Part shown: one piece after another, positions 36,966-40,365 of the stretch
How positions within the stretch are numbered: the first letter of the stretch is position 1
Layout: every line of letters starts with the position of its first letter
Assembly: GCA_947371015.1 (NCBI GenBank)
Contig: CANBNK010000036.1
Location: 1 to 40,365, forward strand
Length of the DNA stretch: 40,365 bases
Source: Acetobacteraceae bacterium
GTDB taxonomy: Bacteria; Pseudomonadota; Alphaproteobacteria; Acetobacterales; Acetobacteraceae
Direction: 5' to 3'
Position numbers and translations under genes: made by a program
Notes under the pieces: generated by a model
The model's database searches: none
What the model saw: the letters and a program-made list of their open reading frames with translations, nothing else
What the model was told of the DNA's origin: nothing

Positions 36966-37910
36966 TCATTCCTTCCAGGGACGCTCCCGCCACATCGCGC
37001 GGTAGATCGCGTCCTGCCGGCGGAAATCCGCCAGCCACTCCGCGCCCGAGAGAAACCGCAGCGGCATGCCCTGCTGCGCCGCGCGCGCCTGCATGGCGGT
37101 GTCAGCCGCCATGTCGCGCAGCACCGCCTCGAAGGCCGCGCGAATCGGCTCCGGCGTGCCGGGCGGTGCGGCGAATCCGCGCTGCGAACTGAACACGATA
37201 TCCATCCCTTGCTCGCGCGCCGTTGGGATGTTCGGCGCGCCGGACCAACGCTGTTCGCCCAGCTGCACGATCGGCCGCACCAGCCCGGCTTCCCACTCCG
37301 CCCGCGCATCCGTCATGCTGATGCCGGCGACCATGATGTCGCCGCTCAACAGCGCCTGGCGGATCACCGCGGTGCCGGTGAAGTGGATGGCATTGGCGCG
37401 GATATTCCCCAGCCGTTCCAAGGTCAGCATGGAGAAATGCGCGTAAGTGCCGATGCCCGTGGTGGCGAAGCTGGCGGCGCCCTGGTTGGCGCGGCCATAG
37501 GCCACCAGGTCGGCCAGGGTCTTTAGCGGGCTGTCGGCGCGCACGAACATGCCGCCGATGTCGTCCACCATGTTGCCGATCAGCGCGAAGTCGGTGAACA
37601 GGTAGGGCTCGGCGCGCTCGATCGGCAGCGTCACCACATTCGGCCCGGTCAGCACGCCGATGGTGTAGCCATCGGGCGCAGCCCGCCGCAGCTGAGTAAA
37701 CCCAATGCCGCCGCCGGCCCCCGGCCGGTTGACGATGACCACGGGCTGGCCAAGCTTTTCCTCGAGCACGCGACCGAAGGCGCGGGAGGCGACATCGGCA
37801 CCGCCGCCGGGGCCATAGGGCACGATGATGCTGATCGGCCGATCCGGCCAGGCCGCCTGCGCCGCGGTGGCGACAAGCGTGAAGATCGCAGCGGCAACCC
37901 AGCGGCGCAT
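36966..37910 (-). CDS. Bug/TctC-family periplasmic solute receptor (E)
   Basis: A 314-residue receptor with signal peptide MRRWVAAAIFTLVATAAQAA. The mature part opens WPDRPISIIVPYGPGGGADV and continues NRPGAGGGIGFTQL and FATTGIGTYAHFSML. An ATG two codons earlier (37916) is too close to the AAGGAA ribosome site, so 37910 is preferred. Unlike the other receptors the second PYRG-type motif is replaced by IHFTGTAVIRQALLSGD, so ligand contacts are likely different. It diverges from the Gfo/Idh/MocA gene. Confidence 0.9.
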   Translation of the reverse strand: MRRWVAAAIFTLVATAAQAAWPDRPISIIVPYGPGGGADVASRAFGRVLEEKLGQPVVIVNRPGAGGGIGFTQLRRAAPDGYTIGVLTGPNVVTLPIERAEPYLFTDFALIGNMVDDIGGMFVRADSPLKTLADLVAYGRANQGAASFATTGIGTYAHFSMLTLERLGNIRANAIHFTGTAVIRQALLSGDIMVAGISMTDARAEWEAGLVRPIVQLGEQRWSGAPNIPTAREQGMDIVFSSQRGFAAPPGTPEPIRAAFEAVLRDMAADTAMQARAAQQGMPLRFLSGAEWLADFRRQDAIYRAMWRERPWKE

Positions 37911-38033
37911 CGGCATTTCCTTCCCATGGCGTGCGATCGCCGGAGGCGGTATCGTCGAAAGGCGTGAATCGCACGCTCAAACCTTGTTGTCTGCAGACTG
38001 GCACAGCCGGCCGCACCCTGACAAACTGACCGC

Positions 38034-39011
38034 ATGATAAAGGCAGCAATCATCGGCCTCGGCTGGTGGGGGGAAAGGTTGTTGGACGCGGCGCGTCCGG
38101 CAGCCGGGAAAATCCGCTTCGTTCACGGCGTCAGCCCGCGCCCGGCCATGCGCCAGGCGCTGGCCGACAAGCACGGGCTGCGGCTGTCCGCGACCATCGC
38201 GGAGGCCCTCGCCGACCCCGAGGTGGACGCGGTGGTGCTGGCCACGCCGCATTCCATGCACGCCGACCAGATCGTGCAGATCGCCCGCGCCGGCAAGCCG
38301 GTGCTGTGCGAGAAGCCCTTCACGCTGAGGCACGCCGACGCGGTGCGCGCGGTGCGCGCCTGCCAGAACGCCGGTGTGCTGCTGGGCATTGCGCATAACC
38401 GTCGCTTCCTGCCCGCGGTGGGGGAGCTGAAACGCATCGTGCAATCCGGCGCGCTCGGCCAGTTGCTGCATATCGAAGGGCATCTGAGCAACGAGAACTC
38501 GTCCAGCAACTTCGCGCCCTGGCGGCATGACGAGGACGAAAGCCCGGCCGGCGGGCTGACCGGCACCGGCGTGCACATGCTGGACTGCTTCGTGAACCTG
38601 GTCGGCCCGGTGAAGCGCGTGACCACGCAGCTGGTGAGTTGGAAGCCGGCGCCGGGCGCGCTGGACAGTCTTTCGGTGATGCTGGAATTCGCCAATGGCA
38701 TGACCGGTACGCTGGCCATGATTCGTGCCACGCCACGCTATTGGCGCCTGCATGTCTTCGGCACCACCGGCAATGCCGAGAACCACGACGAAAGCCACCT
38801 GGCGCTGCGCCTTTCCGGCCAGCCGCATGAACGCCGCAGCCTGCCGGAAGTGGATACGCTGCAACTGGAACTGGAAGCCTTCGCCGATGCGCTTTCAGGC
38901 GGCGCGCCCTACCCGATCACCTACGACCAGATGATCGCCACCGTCGCGGCGTTCGAAGCCATCGTTAAGTCAGTGCAAGCCGGCGGTGCCACCGTGGAGG
39001 TGGCGCAGTAG
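38034..39011 (+). CDS. Gfo/Idh/MocA-family NAD(P)-dependent oxidoreductase
   Basis: A 325-residue dehydrogenase. The Rossmann motif IIGLGWWGERLL is at 6-17, the family EKP signature is at 93-95 (LCEKPF) with catalytic-region K94, and the second-domain GGLTGTGVHMLD carries H181 and D184. Members act on sugars, inositol or related polyols, and some on phthalates or other hydroxylated acids; substrate is unknown here. No good ribosome site precedes the ATG, and the mRNA may have a short leader. The divergent 123-base region to Bug receptor E contains the palindrome GTCTGCAGAC at 37989-37998, a possible operator. Confidence 0.9.
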   Translation: MIKAAIIGLGWWGERLLDAARPAAGKIRFVHGVSPRPAMRQALADKHGLRLSATIAEALADPEVDAVVLATPHSMHADQIVQIARAGKPVLCEKPFTLRHADAVRAVRACQNAGVLLGIAHNRRFLPAVGELKRIVQSGALGQLLHIEGHLSNENSSSNFAPWRHDEDESPAGGLTGTGVHMLDCFVNLVGPVKRVTTQLVSWKPAPGALDSLSVMLEFANGMTGTLAMIRATPRYWRLHVFGTTGNAENHDESHLALRLSGQPHERRSLPEVDTLQLELEAFADALSGGAPYPITYDQMIATVAAFEAIVKSVQAGGATVEVAQ

Positions 39012-39028
39012 CGCCCTGGCCAGCCAAC

Positions 39029-39060
39029 GCCGCGTGACCCCCAACGCGGGGCCACGCGGC
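39029..39060. terminator. bidirectional terminator hairpin
   Basis: GCCGCGTG pairs with CACGCGGC; beyond an A/C mismatch, CCCC pairs with GGGG. It lies between the converging oxidoreductase and VOC-protein genes and could serve both. Loop is 6 bases. Confidence 0.65.
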
Positions 39061-39067
39061 AGGGTGC

Positions 39068-39961
39068 TCAGTCTACCTCGTAGGCGGCGACCAGCGCCTC
39101 GCGCCCCGGCACGAAGTTGCGGTTGTTGATGCTGGGGTTGCGCACCGTGTAGTACCAGCTGCGCGCATACAGCGGGTTCTTCACGCTGCGCACCTCGTGC
39201 TCGAGCTTGAACAGCAGCTTGCCGGTGTCGAGGTCCACGATATCGACGAAGCGATACTGGAACTCGTTGTCCTCCTGGCTGATCAGCCCGCGTTCCTGCA
39301 GCTTGCGCCAGGGCCCGGAGAAGTTCACCAGCGAGATCTGGATGTGGTGGCCGTCGAACGGCGCCAGTTCCTTGTCGGTCTCGCGGAAGATCATGTCGAC
39401 GCTGGCGCTGGCCTGCACCCGGGCGGCCGGGGCGCCGTCCACCGTCTCCAGCTTGGCCGGCATGTCCAGCATTTCCTGGTAGAAGCGGACGATGCCCGGC
39501 GCCACGCCCACCGGCACGTCGAACTGCACATAGGGCATGGCCTGATAGACGCGGCCGAACTTCTCCTCGTCCGGGCCATAGACGCGGTAGTGATTACCCC
39601 AGGGGCACCAGGTGTCCACATGGCTGCCGTGGTCTTCCCAGCGGAACTGCGTGCCGAGGAGTTCACCCTTCACCCGGTCCAGCCGCCACAGCAGCTCCTT
39701 CAGGTCTGGCACCAGAATGCCGGTATGGCCGCGCAGCACCTGCGGGTTGCCGCGCGGCAGGTGGAACTGCGCGTTGGGCAGGTTGACCCACATGTTGTCG
39801 ACGCCGGTCATCAGATACGGGTCGCGCGTCAGCCCCAGGCCGCTGACATAGAAGGCCGTCGCCGGCAGCTGGCTGGGGATGGTCACGTTCACATGGCCGA
39901 ACTCGACACTGTTGCCGAGGTCGCCGGTGCGGCGGTCCCACTGGTTGGTTGGCATGTCCAT
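39068..39961 (-). CDS. VOC-superfamily (glyoxalase/extradiol-type) protein
   Basis: A 297-residue protein with two vicinal-oxygen-chelate modules. The first begins VEFGHVNVTIPSQLPATAFYVSGLG, with metal-type H in FGHVNV and a later HTGILVPDLKELL. The second spans about 140-250, with YVQFDVPVGVAPGIVRFYQE and GHHIQISLVNFSG. FKLEHEV near the end may supply an acidic ligand. Two-module VOC proteins include extradiol dioxygenases and lyases, but I cannot assign the reaction. ATG at 39961 is chosen because the 60 upstream codons are intergenic or antisense to the next gene. It diverges from Bug receptor F. Confidence 0.85.
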   Translation of the reverse strand: MDMPTNQWDRRTGDLGNSVEFGHVNVTIPSQLPATAFYVSGLGLTRDPYLMTGVDNMWVNLPNAQFHLPRGNPQVLRGHTGILVPDLKELLWRLDRVKGELLGTQFRWEDHGSHVDTWCPWGNHYRVYGPDEEKFGRVYQAMPYVQFDVPVGVAPGIVRFYQEMLDMPAKLETVDGAPAARVQASASVDMIFRETDKELAPFDGHHIQISLVNFSGPWRKLQERGLISQEDNEFQYRFVDIVDLDTGKLLFKLEHEVRSVKNPLYARSWYYTVRNPSINNRNFVPGREALVAAYEVD

Positions 39962-40092
39962 GGCGTTGCTCTCCCTTGGCTGGTCTTCGGTTGCACCCAG
40001 CTTCGCAGGCAGCGGGCGCGGCTTCAAGCGGCTGACTTGCCGGCATGCCCGGCGCACCGCATGCTCCGCCCAATTCTCTGGGGAGGACCGAG

Positions 40093-40365
40093 TGCGCGAC
40101 GCGACCCGCCGTAGCCTGTTGGCTGCCGGCCTTGCCACCATGGCAGGCCCCGTATTCGCCCCCGCCTTCGCCCAGGCCGACTACCCCAGCCGGCCGGTGC
40201 GCATCATCGTGCCCTTCCTGGCCGGCGGTATCCTGGACCAGCTCGGCCGCCTGTTGGCAGAGCGCCTGGCGCGCCAGCTGGGCCAACCCTTCATCGTGGA
40301 AAACCGCCCCGGCGCCGGAGGCAACCTGGGCACCCAGGCGTTGGCCCGGGCGCGCGGAGATGCCT
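40093..40365 (+). CDS. Bug/TctC-family periplasmic solute receptor (F), truncated by window edge
   Basis: The first 91 codons of another receptor. It begins at GTG after a GGGGAGGA ribosome site. The signal peptide carries a twin-arginine motif (TRRSLLAAGLATMAG) and ends near AFAQA. The mature part reads YPSRPVRIIVPFLAGGILDQ then ENRPGAGGNLGTQAL, standard Bug N-terminal signatures. The frame remains open at position 40365 so the rest lies outside. It diverges from the VOC-protein gene. Confidence 0.88.

Noticed and set aside
39962-40141. Extension of the VOC-protein gene to 40141
   Set aside because: The extra 60 codons run through the promoter and antisense to receptor F, and have no VOC similarity.

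Overview
The window is high-GC, densely packed DNA with many 4-bp start/stop overlaps, GTG starts and a large number of Bug/TctC-type periplasmic receptors. Together with a FnrL-type regulator and a GlgE/TreS-Mak pathway, this points to an alphaproteobacterium, most plausibly an Acetobacteraceae (Roseomonas-like) chromosome. That assignment is an inference from gene content and style, not from a marker gene. No rRNA, tRNA, CRISPR array, integrase or transposase was seen.

Layout. 1-1 kb: a truncated hypothetical gene and a small hypothetical gene. 1-8 kb, minus strand: a dihydropyrimidinase/hydantoinase, then the maltose-1-phosphate pathway pair glgE and treS-maltokinase fusion. 8-11.4 kb, plus strand: an AtzG-like small subunit, an AtzE-family amidase, a cupin and hemN. 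11.4-24.6 kb: a run of catabolic enzymes, each next to a Bug-type solute receptor. These are a TPP enzyme/receptor/TauD-TfdA dioxygenase operon, a divergent receptor tail-to-tail with a receiver-only response regulator, a CoxL-like molybdenum hydroxylase divergent from another receptor and a four-helix membrane protein, a CMD/beta-hydroxyacid dehydrogenase/lactonase-like operon, and a fluoroacetate-dehalogenase-like hydrolase translationally coupled to a further receptor.

24.6-31 kb, minus strand: two tandem collinear aspartate-type aminotransferases and a complete putrescine-type ABC importer. 31.2-36.0 kb, plus strand: four phage-tail-like genes, including a 1057-residue spike or fibre, with no capsid, terminase or integrase nearby. 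Upstream of the spike lie three tandem copies of a palindromic repeat; a fourth copy lies about 4.7 kb away. 36.1-40.4 kb: a FnrL-type oxygen regulator, a Bug receptor divergent from a Gfo/Idh/MocA oxidoreductase, a VOC-fold protein, and a last Bug receptor cut by the window edge.

How it fits together. Most of the region looks like carbon and nitrogen scavenging: six receptors with no tripartite membrane subunits recognised, paired with enzymes suited to amides, ureides, haloacids, aromatics or sulfonates. The convergent gene ends are mostly marked by GC-rich hairpins. The most distinctive parts are the isolated spike cassette with its covarying palindromic repeats, and the consistent receptor-enzyme pairing.
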